Assembly (NCBI GenBank): GCA_000434555.1 | Contig: FR880117.1 | Span: 26,722 to 50,165, forward strand | Length of the DNA stretch: 23,444 nt | DNA from: Clostridium sp. CAG:524 | GTDB taxonomy: Bacteria > Bacillota_I > Bacilli_A > RF39 > UBA660 | Direction of reading: 5' to 3' | In this document: one piece after another, positions 8,548 through 15,714 of the stretch | How positions within the stretch are numbered: position 1 is the first letter of the stretch | Layout of the letters: every line of letters starts with the position of its first letter | Made by a program: the position numbers and the translations under genes | Notes under the pieces: generated by a model | What the model was told of the DNA's origin: nothing | Databases searched by the model: none | Seen by the model: the letters and a program-made list of their open reading frames with translations, nothing else

Positions 8548-9461
8548 AATTCTAAATAATCATTTATATTGAAGTTATGTTCTTCTTTATCTTTTTTTAA
8601 TAGTTCTTCTGTTGTTATCATATAGAAGTTATGCTGATTATTTTTATTTATTTCATCATCATCCCATGTTGCATCTATATGAGTCCATTTGCCATTATAA
8701 TATATTACGTTCCATACATGTTCTTCACTTGTAACTTTAAAATTTGGTATAGATAATCTATCAAGCATTAATGCAAATGTATCAGTATAGCCACTACATA
8801 AAGCAATACCATTAAATAGGGCGCCATAAGCTTTATTTGATATAGATTCTCTATTATTTTCTTTATATTCTTCATCATATTTAATATTATTAATTACATA
8901 ATCATGTAGTTTCTTAATATTAGTGCTGCTTATGGTATCATGTATTTCAAGGTCGTTAAATATTTTATCTAATTTCTCATTAATTTTATTTATTTCATCT
9001 TTTGTATATAATTTTTCTAATGTTACATTTATTTCATTATCGTTAGTAATAACAGTATTATATTTTTTATATGAATTAAATGGACTAACATAATTATTAA
9101 TTAAATTAATATATTCACTATCATTTGCGATTGTTTTAACATCATCTGCACAAGATTCATAATCTTTATCACAATAAAATGTAAATTCATCCCATCCTTT
9201 ATTTAATATAGTGTAATATATATTCTTTAAATCATCTATATTTTTAGGAATAAAGTTATTTGTCTCATGTACTGTTTTATATGAATATTTTCTATTATAA
9301 ATAGTTTTATCATTTGGAATATTTATTTTAGGTTCTTTCATACTTGTAATAAATTTATTAATATCGCTATTTATTTTCTCAAAATTTTGAAAGAATAAAA
9401 ATAATATAAAACTTACTACTAGTACTACTAATGTATATAATAATTTTTCGGTTCTTGTCAT
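8541..9461 (-). CDS. Membrane-anchored transglutaminase-like (cysteine protease fold) protein
   Basis: The product has 306 residues with one N-terminal membrane segment (about 8-25, LLYTLVVLVVSFILFLFF). The rest is probably extracellular. The C-terminal transglutaminase-like core shows the Cys-His-Asp triad in order: Cys222 in ALCSGYTDTF, His248 in EEHVWNVI and Asp263 in THIDATWDD. These are the landmarks of the bacterial transglutaminase/protease superfamily, often in cell-surface proteins. The middle region (70-180) is unrecognised. Substrate unknown: a peptidase or amide cross-linking role on envelope proteins or peptidoglycan is possible. It is monocistronic with its own promoter. Confidence 0.85.
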   Translation of the reverse strand: MTRTEKLLYTLVVLVVSFILFLFFQNFEKINSDINKFITSMKEPKINIPNDKTIYNRKYSYKTVHETNNFIPKNIDDLKNIYYTILNKGWDEFTFYCDKDYESCADDVKTIANDSEYINLINNYVSPFNSYKKYNTVITNDNEINVTLEKLYTKDEINKINEKLDKIFNDLEIHDTISSTNIKKLHDYVINNIKYDEEYKENNRESISNKAYGALFNGIALCSGYTDTFALMLDRLSIPNFKVTSEEHVWNVIYYNGKWTHIDATWDDDEINKNNQHNFYMITTEELLKKDKEEHNFNINDYLELK

Positions 9462-9489
9462 AATTTACCTTACTTTCTTTTCTAAATCA

Positions 9490-9518
9490 AATATACAATA
9501 TAGTAGGGTAATAGTCAA
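9490..9518 (-). promoter_or_regulatory. Promoter of the transglutaminase-like gene
   Basis: On the minus strand: TTGACT (9513-9518), a 17-base spacer, and TATATT (9490-9495). Transcription would start near 9483, leaving a leader of about 22 nt with an AGTAAGG-like ribosome site before the ATG at 9461. The -35 lies just past the stop of the upstream J-domain gene. Confidence 0.7.
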
Positions 9519-9524
9519 TGCTTT

Positions 9525-10559
9525 TTATAATTGTTTCTTTTTATTATTGTTATAAATATCATTTATATATTTTAATATTTCATCTTTATTATCTGCGTTA
9601 TTTAGTTCGCTAAGAAGCATTTTTGAAATGATATAATCTTTAAATGACATAGTTCTATAAACAAAAAAATATTCATTAATAAGTACATCTATATTCTGAT
9701 TTAATTTTGCTGCTAAACACATAATTTCCGGATCACGTTTAACTTTATAATCAAATATCATTCTATAGACAAGAGGACTTCTTAAATTTGCTTGATAGAA
9801 TTGATCATATACAATATATAAATTACCTGTTAGTACAATTAATATTTCAAACATTTCATTATCAGATATACTATATATATCTGCTGTTTCAAGTATTTTA
9901 TTCATATTTCTATTTGCTCTATCGATTGAATAACCTAGTATTTTTATATCTAACCATTCTTTAAAATTAATATTTTCATTAGATAAAGAGTATTTTATAA
10001 TGAAATCTTCTAATTGTAGGGGATTAATAGAATAATTGAAATTATTTATTTTATAAGTTAAATATCTTAACATATAATTGGTAAATGTCTCGTTTGCTAT
10101 ACTATTTGAACTAATGTATGCGGTGTATATAAAATTAATATTATCAATTACAACAATATTCATATATCTGTTAGCACATTCAAAATCTTTGATCCAATCA
10201 AGTAATTCTATAGGTTTTATATTACTTTTATTACATATTTCAATGTATTTTTTATAATGGTTATATAATTCTATTAAACTCATTTCAATATTATTTATAT
10301 AAAGTATAATTTTAGTATCTTTTTTACATATTGATACAAATTCTTCATATGATAATTCAATTGAATTATCTTTTGTATTGAAATTCTTTTTTATATAATC
10401 ATAAGCATCATTTATTTGCTGTGTTTTTTTTGTAGCGTCTTTGTCTTTATTTATATCTGGATGATATTTTCTAGCAAGCTTTTTATGTTTTTTATTTATA
10501 TCATCTAGTGTATCATTTTTACTTACTCCTAAAATTTTACATGCGATGGTATAGTTCAT
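9525..10559 (-). CDS. J-domain protein with unknown helical C-terminal domain
   Basis: The product has 344 residues. Residues 1-60 are a J domain: helix II KKHKKLARKY, the HPD motif at 33-35, then INKDKDATKKTQQINDAYDYI. HPD is what stimulates Hsp70/DnaK ATPase in this family. The Gly/Phe, zinc-finger and substrate-binding parts of true DnaJ are absent, so this is a type III J protein. Residues 70-340 are helical and unrecognised, but align with the upstream paralogue (10662-11756): LYxxYxxxxxIC, WxxDFxxAN, LDxxxxGYS, MSFKDY. Inference: it recruits DnaK to a specific client or site through the C-terminal domain. It has its own promoter. Confidence 0.8.
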   Translation of the reverse strand: MNYTIACKILGVSKNDTLDDINKKHKKLARKYHPDINKDKDATKKTQQINDAYDYIKKNFNTKDNSIELSYEEFVSICKKDTKIILYINNIEMSLIELYNHYKKYIEICNKSNIKPIELLDWIKDFECANRYMNIVVIDNINFIYTAYISSNSIANETFTNYMLRYLTYKINNFNYSINPLQLEDFIIKYSLSNENINFKEWLDIKILGYSIDRANRNMNKILETADIYSISDNEMFEILIVLTGNLYIVYDQFYQANLRSPLVYRMIFDYKVKRDPEIMCLAAKLNQNIDVLINEYFFVYRTMSFKDYIISKMLLSELNNADNKDEILKYINDIYNNNKKKQL

Positions 10560-10590
10560 TTTTAATTTTCACCCCTAAAAAATCGGCTAT

Positions 10591-10619
10591 ATTATAACAT
10601 ATTAATTTATTTTTCGCAA
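10591..10619 (-). promoter_or_regulatory. Promoter of the HPD-containing J-domain gene
   Basis: Minus strand: TTGCGA (10614-10619), a 17-base spacer, and TATAAT (10591-10596). An AGGGGTGA ribosome site (about 10570-10577) precedes the ATG at 10559. The promoter begins two bases after the terminator of the upstream gene. Confidence 0.75.
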
Positions 10620-10620
10620 C

Positions 10621-10643
10621 GAAAAAGTAGGATTATTCCTACT
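10621..10643 (-). terminator. Rho-independent terminator of the HPD-less J-like gene
   Basis: Read on the minus strand: 7-bp stem AGTAGGA / TCCTACT with a 4-base loop, followed by a run of five T. It sits 18 bases after the stop of the gene at 10662-11756. Confidence 0.75.
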
Positions 10644-10661
10644 ATATTTATTATTTGACTT

Positions 10662-11756
10662 TCATTTTTCTTTATCAGTTAATCTTAATTTCATCTTATT
10701 ATTTTCTTTGTTGATTATTCCAAGTACTGCATCCTTATTACCTGATTTTTCAAGAGCAGTAGTACATATCATTAATGATAAATAATCTTTAAATGACATT
10801 TTATTAAAAAATTCACTATATACATATTCACTAACTAAATAATCTATATCTTTATTTAGCATTTTAGTAAGTTCAACAGTATCATTATCATGTTTTGCAA
10901 CATATATTAATATCATTTGATACATGTAAGTACTACGAAGGCTTTCTAAGTTACTCTGATTTTTTTCTGCTTTAGGATTTTCACTAACAGCATGTAACAC
11001 CTCAATTAATTCTTCATCACTTACATTATCAAATCCTTTATCTTGTAATACTTTAGATATAGTCTTATCAACATTTACTTTAGAATAACCAATCTTTATT
11101 TGATCTAGGTATTCCATAAACGATTCATTTGGTTTAGTACGTAAATATTTAGTTAAATGTTTTTCCAAGGCTTTAGCATTAATTTTATATTTTTTATGCT
11201 CATTTATAACATCTACTGCTGTATCTAAAATATATTTAGAAAATGGTATATGTAAATATATTATAGCATCAGAATATTCTTTGAATAATTTATGTATATC
11301 ATAATTTGTATCATTGCCAAATATATTTTTACGATAAGTGTTAGCTTTATCAAAGTCTGCTAACCATGCATAGATTGACATAGGAATTCTACCCGAATGA
11401 AGACAAATATCTCTATATTGTTTATAGTAATATTCATATAGTGTATAGAAATTTATACTACTATGATACATATAATATCTTACAAAACTATCTTTCTTAT
11501 ATTTAGATATGAAATTACTTATAGTAAGATAATCACGATTTCGTGGTACTTTTCTAACTATAACATTATCATAATTTTTACATATATAATCAAATGCACC
11601 ATTTATATCATCAATCATAAATTTCACTTTATAATCATTAAAATCTAAATAACTACCTTTAATTAATTTTAACATTTCTTTAACTTTACTTCTAATATCT
11701 TCTAGCGAGTCAGTTTCATTTACTCCTAACATTTCACATGCTTCTTTATAATCCAT
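10662..11756 (-). CDS. Degenerate J-domain paralogue without HPD
   Basis: The product has 364 residues. The N-terminus (DYKEACEMLGVNETDSLEDIRSKVKEML...INGAFDYICKNY) follows the J-domain helix pattern of its neighbour at 9525-10559. The loop where HPD should be reads KGSYLDFNDYK, so the DnaK-stimulating motif is missing. The C-terminal region aligns along its length with the neighbour (ICLHSGRIPMSIYAWLADFDKANTY; FMEYLDQIKIGYSKV; NKMSFKDYLSLMI). Family otherwise unrecognised. Inference: a J-like pseudo-cochaperone that keeps the shared C-terminal function. The RBS is AAGGAGAA. Confidence 0.75.
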   Translation of the reverse strand: MDYKEACEMLGVNETDSLEDIRSKVKEMLKLIKGSYLDFNDYKVKFMIDDINGAFDYICKNYDNVIVRKVPRNRDYLTISNFISKYKKDSFVRYYMYHSSINFYTLYEYYYKQYRDICLHSGRIPMSIYAWLADFDKANTYRKNIFGNDTNYDIHKLFKEYSDAIIYLHIPFSKYILDTAVDVINEHKKYKINAKALEKHLTKYLRTKPNESFMEYLDQIKIGYSKVNVDKTISKVLQDKGFDNVSDEELIEVLHAVSENPKAEKNQSNLESLRSTYMYQMILIYVAKHDNDTVELTKMLNKDIDYLVSEYVYSEFFNKMSFKDYLSLMICTTALEKSGNKDAVLGIINKENNKMKLRLTDKEK

Positions 11757-11781
11757 AATATTTTCTCCTTAAGTTGTGTTT

Positions 11782-11810
11782 ATAATAGCACATCATATTT
11801 TCTTTATCAA
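11782..11810 (-). promoter_or_regulatory. Promoter of the HPD-less J-like gene
   Basis: Minus strand: TTGATA (11805-11810), a 17-base spacer, and TATTAT (11782-11787). The leader of about 20 nt carries AAGGAGAA before the ATG at 11756. Confidence 0.7.
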
Positions 11811-11835
11811 TAAAAAAAGTAGATATGATCTACTT
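11811..11835 (-). terminator. Rho-independent terminator of rpsT
   Basis: Minus-strand 8-bp stem AAGTAGAT / ATCTACTT with a 3-base loop, followed by a T-rich run. It overlaps the rpsT stop codon by two bases. Confidence 0.75.
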
Positions 11836-12085
11836 ATTTTTCATTAACTAATTTATTTAATCTTGTCTTATATCTATCTCTAGTATTTGCTTTAATAACA
11901 CCTTTAGAAGCTGCATTATCTATTTTCTTAATAGCTTCAGGTAACTTAGCCATAGCTTCTTCTTTATTAATTGCTTTTTCAACTTTCTTAATAGCAGTCT
12001 TCATACTTGCTTTAACATCATTATTAAGAATTGTTGATTTCTTAGTAACTAGAACTCTTTTTTTAGCACTTTTAATATTAGGCAT
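11834..12085 (-). CDS. rpsT: 30S ribosomal protein S20
   Basis: The product has 83 residues, the normal length. It has the S20 N-terminus MPNIKSAKKRV, three basic helices and the C-terminal ANTRDRYKTRLNKLV block. It binds 16S rRNA in the 30S body. A strong AAGGGAGGTGG ribosome site precedes the ATG. It is divergent from spoIIP. In Bacillus rpsT also lies near gpr-spoIIP, so the pairing is conserved although gpr is absent here. Confidence 0.97.
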   Translation of the reverse strand: MPNIKSAKKRVLVTKKSTILNNDVKASMKTAIKKVEKAINKEEAMAKLPEAIKKIDNAASKGVIKANTRDRYKTRLNKLVNEK

Positions 12086-12112
12086 GATTCCACCTCCCTT
12101 AAAACTTATTTA

Positions 12113-12141
12113 ATGATAACAAAAATAAATTAAAAAATCAA
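12113..12141 (-). promoter_or_regulatory. rpsT promoter
   Basis: Minus strand: TTGATT (12136-12141), a 17-base spacer, and TATCAT (12113-12118). Start near 12106, giving a leader of about 21 nt that carries the ribosome site. Confidence 0.55.
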
Positions 12142-12145
12142 TTAT

Positions 12146-12174
12146 TTCGACATTTTTTTAATAATAAATATTAT
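12146..12174 (+). promoter_or_regulatory. spoIIP promoter (near-leaderless mRNA)
   Basis: TTCGAC (12146-12151), a 17-base spacer, and TATTAT (12169-12174), back to back with the rpsT promoter. The ATG at 12186 is only 11 bases after the -10 box, so the 5' leader would be about 0-5 nt. No Shine-Dalgarno sequence is present in the A/T-only stretch upstream. Confidence 0.5.
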
Positions 12175-12185
12175 ATATTTTATAT

Positions 12186-13079
12186 ATGGAAAAATTTAAG
12201 AGTAGAAAATTCAATAAAAAGAAGATTATATTTATATCATTTTTAATATTTTTTATATTATGTTATTTTTATATATATATAAATACTAATATATTAAATA
12301 ATTATTTTAATAGTTATTTTAGTAGTGAAGAAGAAAATAATATTAAATCAAGATTACTATATGATTCACTTAATAAAATAGTATCATTAAGTGATATAAA
12401 TAATTTTATAGAAGAAAAAGAAGAAGTACTTATTATAAATAAGAATGAAAACAATGATATAAAAATTGATAATAGTAAGCCTATAGTTTATATATATAAT
12501 ACTCATGATACTGAAAAATATAGTGTACCTTTTATAAGTGATTATTCAGTAACACCAACAGTTAAGATGGTATCATACATATTTAAAGAGCATTTGAATA
12601 ACGAAGGTATTAGCGTGCTTGTTGAAAATAAAAAGATAAAAGATTACTTAACTAAACATAAGCTTAATTATTATGGTTGTTATGATGCGAGTAGAAGTTA
12701 TATAAAAGAAGCATCTAAAAATAATGATTTTAAAATATTAATTGATTTACATAGGGATTCAGTTAAATATAAACAAACGTTATATACTAAAGATAATAAA
12801 AAATATGCTAAAGTGATGTTTGTAGTTACAACTAAACATAAATCATATAAAAAGAATTTAAAGTTTGCTGAATATTTAGATAACAAATTAAATCAAGATT
12901 ATAAAGGATTAAGTAGAGGTATATATAAAAGGAGTGATGTTATATTTAATCAAGATCTTAATGATAATGCTATATTAATTGAACTAGGTGGTGTTGATAA
13001 TCAAATAGAAGAACTAAATAATACATTAGAAATATTATCTAAAATTATAAAAGAATATCTAGGTGAAACATATGGATGA
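12186..13079 (+). CDS. spoIIP: SpoIIP-like peptidoglycan amidase/endopeptidase
   Basis: The product has 297 residues: a short basic N-terminus, one membrane segment (about 14-33), a linker, and a SpoIIP catalytic domain from about residue 98. The expected metal and catalytic residues are visible: His107 in YNTHDTE, His189 in DLHRDS, and Glu266 in IELGGVDNQIEE. In sporulating Bacillota, SpoIIP works with SpoIID and SpoIIM to cut septal peptidoglycan for engulfment. It is shorter than the B. subtilis protein (about 400 residues), mainly in the N-terminal half. No other sporulation gene is in the window, so a vegetative wall role is possible. The start is set by the need to keep the basic cap before the membrane helix; no ribosome site is visible. 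Confidence 0.88.
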   Translation: MEKFKSRKFNKKKIIFISFLIFFILCYFYIYINTNILNNYFNSYFSSEEENNIKSRLLYDSLNKIVSLSDINNFIEEKEEVLIINKNENNDIKIDNSKPIVYIYNTHDTEKYSVPFISDYSVTPTVKMVSYIFKEHLNNEGISVLVENKKIKDYLTKHKLNYYGCYDASRSYIKEASKNNDFKILIDLHRDSVKYKQTLYTKDNKKYAKVMFVVTTKHKSYKKNLKFAEYLDNKLNQDYKGLSRGIYKRSDVIFNQDLNDNAILIELGGVDNQIEELNNTLEILSKIIKEYLGETYG

Positions 13080-13410
13080 AATAAAAGTACAAGAAAAAAA
13101 CACTTTACTTAAGATAGCATTGTTTCTATTTATTATCTTTTTAATATTATATATTTGTAAAGAAACTGGATTTTATGAATATAAAGCACATAATAAATCA
13201 GTTTTGACAAGTGAATCTCTTAAGAAATTTGAAAATGATGTTAATGAAGGAAAAGATGTATCTCTTAAAGATTATGTTGTAGATGAGCATATTGACTATT
13301 CTAATAAGGTAAGTAATCTTGGATATAATATAGGAAGTACAGTTGAAAAGTTTATGAATGGAGGCATTAAAAAAACACTTAAAATAATAAGTGCATTATT
13401 CTATGAATAA
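13072..13410 (+). CDS. Small single-pass membrane protein, function unknown
   Basis: I start at the ATG at 13072 (MDEIKVQEK), not the GTG at 13063, because an AGGTGA site lies 5 bases upstream. That gives 112 residues. There is one hydrophobic segment (about 15-31, KIALFLFIIFLILYICK), then a charged region and an amphipathic tail (YSNKVSNLGYNIGSTVEKFMNGG). It overlaps the spoIIP stop by 8 bases, so it is co-translated with spoIIP. B. subtilis has a small membrane protein gene (yqxA) at this place, but I cannot show homology. Its 3' end overlaps the convergent yigZ by 15 bases. Confidence 0.75.
   Translation: MDEIKVQEKNTLLKIALFLFIIFLILYICKETGFYEYKAHNKSVLTSESLKKFENDVNEGKDVSLKDYVVDEHIDYSNKVSNLGYNIGSTVEKFMNGGIKKTLKIISALFYE
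13369..13393 (-). terminator. Terminator of yigZ inside the convergent gene
   Basis: Read on the minus strand: 6-bp stem CACTTA / TAAGTG with a 6-base loop, followed by seven T. It starts directly after the yigZ stop (13396-13398) and lies within the last codons of the convergent membrane protein gene. Confidence 0.6.
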
Positions 13411-13743
13411 CATTGATACAACTTTAGTATATGTTCTTGTAAGAAGTCCACTACCAAGTAAGGTACCACCAAAATATCTAATAACTACTATAAGAACTCT
13501 ATTAAGTTCTTTTCTATGTATTATATCAATAAGACCTCTAGTAGTGCCATTTGGTTCTTTATCAGCATGGCTCTTTTCAATATTATCAAATTTATAAGCA
13601 TATACTATATGTCTACATTTCCTATGTTCATTTTTTAATTCACTAATAATAGAATCAACTTCTTGAATATCATTAATTTCATATAAAATACTTATGAATT
13701 TTGATTTTTTTTCTTCTAAATACTTCTCATTTAACTTTTTCAT
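13396..13743 (-). CDS. yigZ: YigZ/IMPACT family protein, N-terminal domain only
   Basis: The product has 115 residues and matches the UPF0029 (IMPACT N-terminal) domain: SKFIS near 14-18, HRKCRHIVYAYK (40-51), the degenerate D-x-EPNGTTRG (61-70; family DDGEPSGTAG), and VVIRYFGGTLLGSGLLTRTY (86-105; family RYFGG-LLG-GGL-RAY). Typical bacterial YigZ is about 205 residues with a second EF-G-V-like domain, which is absent. The stop immediately follows the first domain. The first glycine of the DDGEPSG motif is also Lys. The family is linked to translation control in eukaryotes; the bacterial role is unclear. The mRNA appears leaderless (TATAAT 6 bases before the ATG). Confidence 0.88.
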   Translation of the reverse strand: MKKLNEKYLEEKKSKFISILYEINDIQEVDSIISELKNEHRKCRHIVYAYKFDNIEKSHADKEPNGTTRGLIDIIHRKELNRVLIVVIRYFGGTLLGSGLLTRTYTKVVSMLFIE

Positions 13744-13749
13744 ATCTAA

Positions 13750-13778
13750 ATTATATATTATTTTTAAAGAATTTAAAA
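13750..13778 (-). promoter_or_regulatory. yigZ promoter (leaderless)
   Basis: Minus strand: a TATAAT box ends 6 bases before the ATG at 13743, with a weak TTTAAA at 17-base spacing. The start of transcription would coincide with the A of the start codon. No Shine-Dalgarno sequence is present. Confidence 0.45.
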
Positions 13779-13786
13779 GTAATTAA

Positions 13787-13810
13787 TGATATAATAATAA
13801 ATATGGAGGA
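13787..13810 (+). promoter_or_regulatory. uvrC extended -10 promoter and ribosome site
   Basis: TGaTATAAT at 13787-13795 is an extended -10 element; no good -35 is seen. Start near 13802. The GGAGGA ribosome site at 13805-13810 is thus almost at the mRNA 5' end, with the ATG at 13814. Confidence 0.55.
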
Positions 13811-13813
13811 ATT

Positions 13814-15586
13814 ATGGCAATTAAATTTACTAAAGAATTAAGAGAAGTACCTAAGAAAAGTGGATGCTATCTTATGTATAATAGTGATAATGTTGTAATA
13901 TATGTAGGTAAAGCTAAAATATTATTTAATAGATTAAAAAGTTATTTTACAGGTAGAGTGACAGGTAAAACTAAGAAACTCGTAAGTGAAATAGATCATT
14001 TTGAATATATTGTTACTAATAGTGAAACAGAAGCATTTATACTTGAAATAAATCTTATTAAGAAATATGATCCAAAATATAATATATTACTTAGGGACGA
14101 TAAAAGTTACCCATATATTGAACTTACTAGTGATAAGTATCCAAGGTTAATAGTTAAAAGAGAAATAAATATTAATAAAAAGAGTAGTCATTTATTTGGG
14201 CCTTATCCTAATGTATATGCAGCTCGTAGACTTGTTAATTTACTTAATAGGTTATATCCATTAAAGAAATGTGATACTATGCCTAAAAAAGTATGTCTAT
14301 ATTACCATATTGGAGAATGTCTTGGTTACTGTGAACATAAAGATATAGATATTACACCTATGAAAAATGAAATATTATCTATTTTAAATGGTAATGATAC
14401 ACTTTTGATAAATAAAATAAATGAAAAAATAAAAATTAATTCAGATAATCTAAATTATGAAGTATGTAAAGAGTTAGTTGAAGAACTTGGTTATATTAAA
14501 GAAGTATTTAAGAACCAAAGTATTGTAGAACTTGATGATAATATTAATAGAGATGTAATAAATTATTATTATGAAAATTCATATTTAAGTATAGTAATAT
14601 TCTTCATTAGAAATGGTAAACTTGTTGGTAATAATTATAAAATAATACCTATCATTAATGATATAAAAGATACTCTTGAATATTATATAAGTACATTTTA
14701 TTCTAAAAGTAATATTGCTCCTAAAGAAATAATAATGCCAGAAATAATAGATATAGAAATGATGAGTAATGTATTAAATACTAAAGTTATAACAGTTAAA
14801 AGAGGTCCTAAAAAGAAACTATTTGATATGGCTTATAATAATGCTAAAGAACAGTACGATAAAGAAATAAGACTTATTTATAATAATGAAAAGCTTACTA
14901 CTGATGCGAATGAAGAATTAAGAAATTTACTTCATTTAGATAAATTACATATTATTGAAGCATTTGATAATTCTAATTTATTTGGAACATTTAGTGTATC
15001 AGGTATGGTATCTTTTATAGATGGTGTTCCTTCTAAAAAGAATTATAGAAAGTTTAAACTTACTTTTGATAAGAATGATGATGTTGCTTCTATGAAAGAA
15101 GTTATTTATAGGCGTTATTTTAGAGTTTTAAAGGATAAACTTGTTATACCTGATTTAATAATAGTAGATGGTGGTAATAATCAAATAAATGCTTGTAAAG
15201 AAATACTTGAAAGTTTAAACCTTAATATTAAAGTAATAGGTGTTAAAAAAGATGATCATCATAGTCCAGAATCTATAGTTGATGGAGATACTTATGAAAT
15301 GATTAAGATTGACAAGAGTTCTAATGTATTTAGATTACTTAGTCGTATAGATGAAGAAGTACATAGATTCACTATAAATTATCATAAAGAAATAAGAAGC
15401 AAAGGTAGTATATCCAGTGTACTTGATAATATAAATGGACTAGGTGATAAACGTAAAAAAATGCTTATTAAGAAATATGGCAGTGTCACTAAAATGAAAG
15501 AAGCGACTACTTACGAACTTTCAGAGATAATACCACTTAAAGTAGCAGAAGAATTGCACGAATATTTAGAAAGCATGGATAAATAG
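13814..15586 (+). CDS. uvrC: Excinuclease ABC subunit UvrC
   Basis: The product has 590 residues, near family length. It makes both incisions in nucleotide excision repair with UvrA/UvrB. The N-terminal GIY-YIG nuclease is visible (GCYLMYNSDNVVIYVGKAK, 17-35). A cysteine cluster follows (KKCDTMPKKVCLYYHIGECLGYC), then a UvrB-binding-type helical region. The C-terminal RNase H-like nuclease has an Asp in EAFDNSN (about 384), IIVDGG and an HRF block. The helix-hairpin-helix region is at about 545-590 (INGLGDKRKKMLIKKYGS). It is monocistronic between its own promoter and terminator. Confidence 0.97.
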   Translation: MAIKFTKELREVPKKSGCYLMYNSDNVVIYVGKAKILFNRLKSYFTGRVTGKTKKLVSEIDHFEYIVTNSETEAFILEINLIKKYDPKYNILLRDDKSYPYIELTSDKYPRLIVKREININKKSSHLFGPYPNVYAARRLVNLLNRLYPLKKCDTMPKKVCLYYHIGECLGYCEHKDIDITPMKNEILSILNGNDTLLINKINEKIKINSDNLNYEVCKELVEELGYIKEVFKNQSIVELDDNINRDVINYYYENSYLSIVIFFIRNGKLVGNNYKIIPIINDIKDTLEYYISTFYSKSNIAPKEIIMPEIIDIEMMSNVLNTKVITVKRGPKKKLFDMAYNNAKEQYDKEIRLIYNNEKLTTDANEELRNLLHLDKLHIIEAFDNSNLFGTFSVSGMVSFIDGVPSKKNYRKFKLTFDKNDDVASMKEVIYRRYFRVLKDKLVIPDLIIVDGGNNQINACKEILESLNLNIKVIGVKKDDHHSPESIVDGDTYEMIKIDKSSNVFRLLSRIDEEVHRFTINYHKEIRSKGSISSVLDNINGLGDKRKKMLIKKYGSVTKMKEATTYELSEIIPLKVAEELHEYLESMDK

Positions 15587-15611
15587 GAAAAATACATCAG
15601 TTAAAAAAGAT

Positions 15612-15641
15612 AACTAGGATTTTAATTAATTCTAGTTTTTA
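15612..15641 (+). terminator. Rho-independent terminator of uvrC
   Basis: 10-bp stem (one G-T pair): 15612-15621 pairs with 15628-15637 around a 6-base loop, followed by T residues. Confidence 0.7.
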
Positions 15642-15663
15642 TATAGTGAATATTTATAAATAA

Positions 15664-15707
15664 TTGTTTTTCTTTTTCGTTATGTTATAATATTTTGTAC
15701 GAAGGAG
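15664..15707 (+). promoter_or_regulatory. Promoter and ribosome site of the sigma factor gene
   Basis: TTGTTT (15664-15669), a 16-base spacer, and an extended -10 TGtTATAAT (15683-15691). A GAAGGAG ribosome site (15701-15707) precedes the ATG at 15715. Confidence 0.6.
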
Positions 15708-15714
15708 ATATAAT

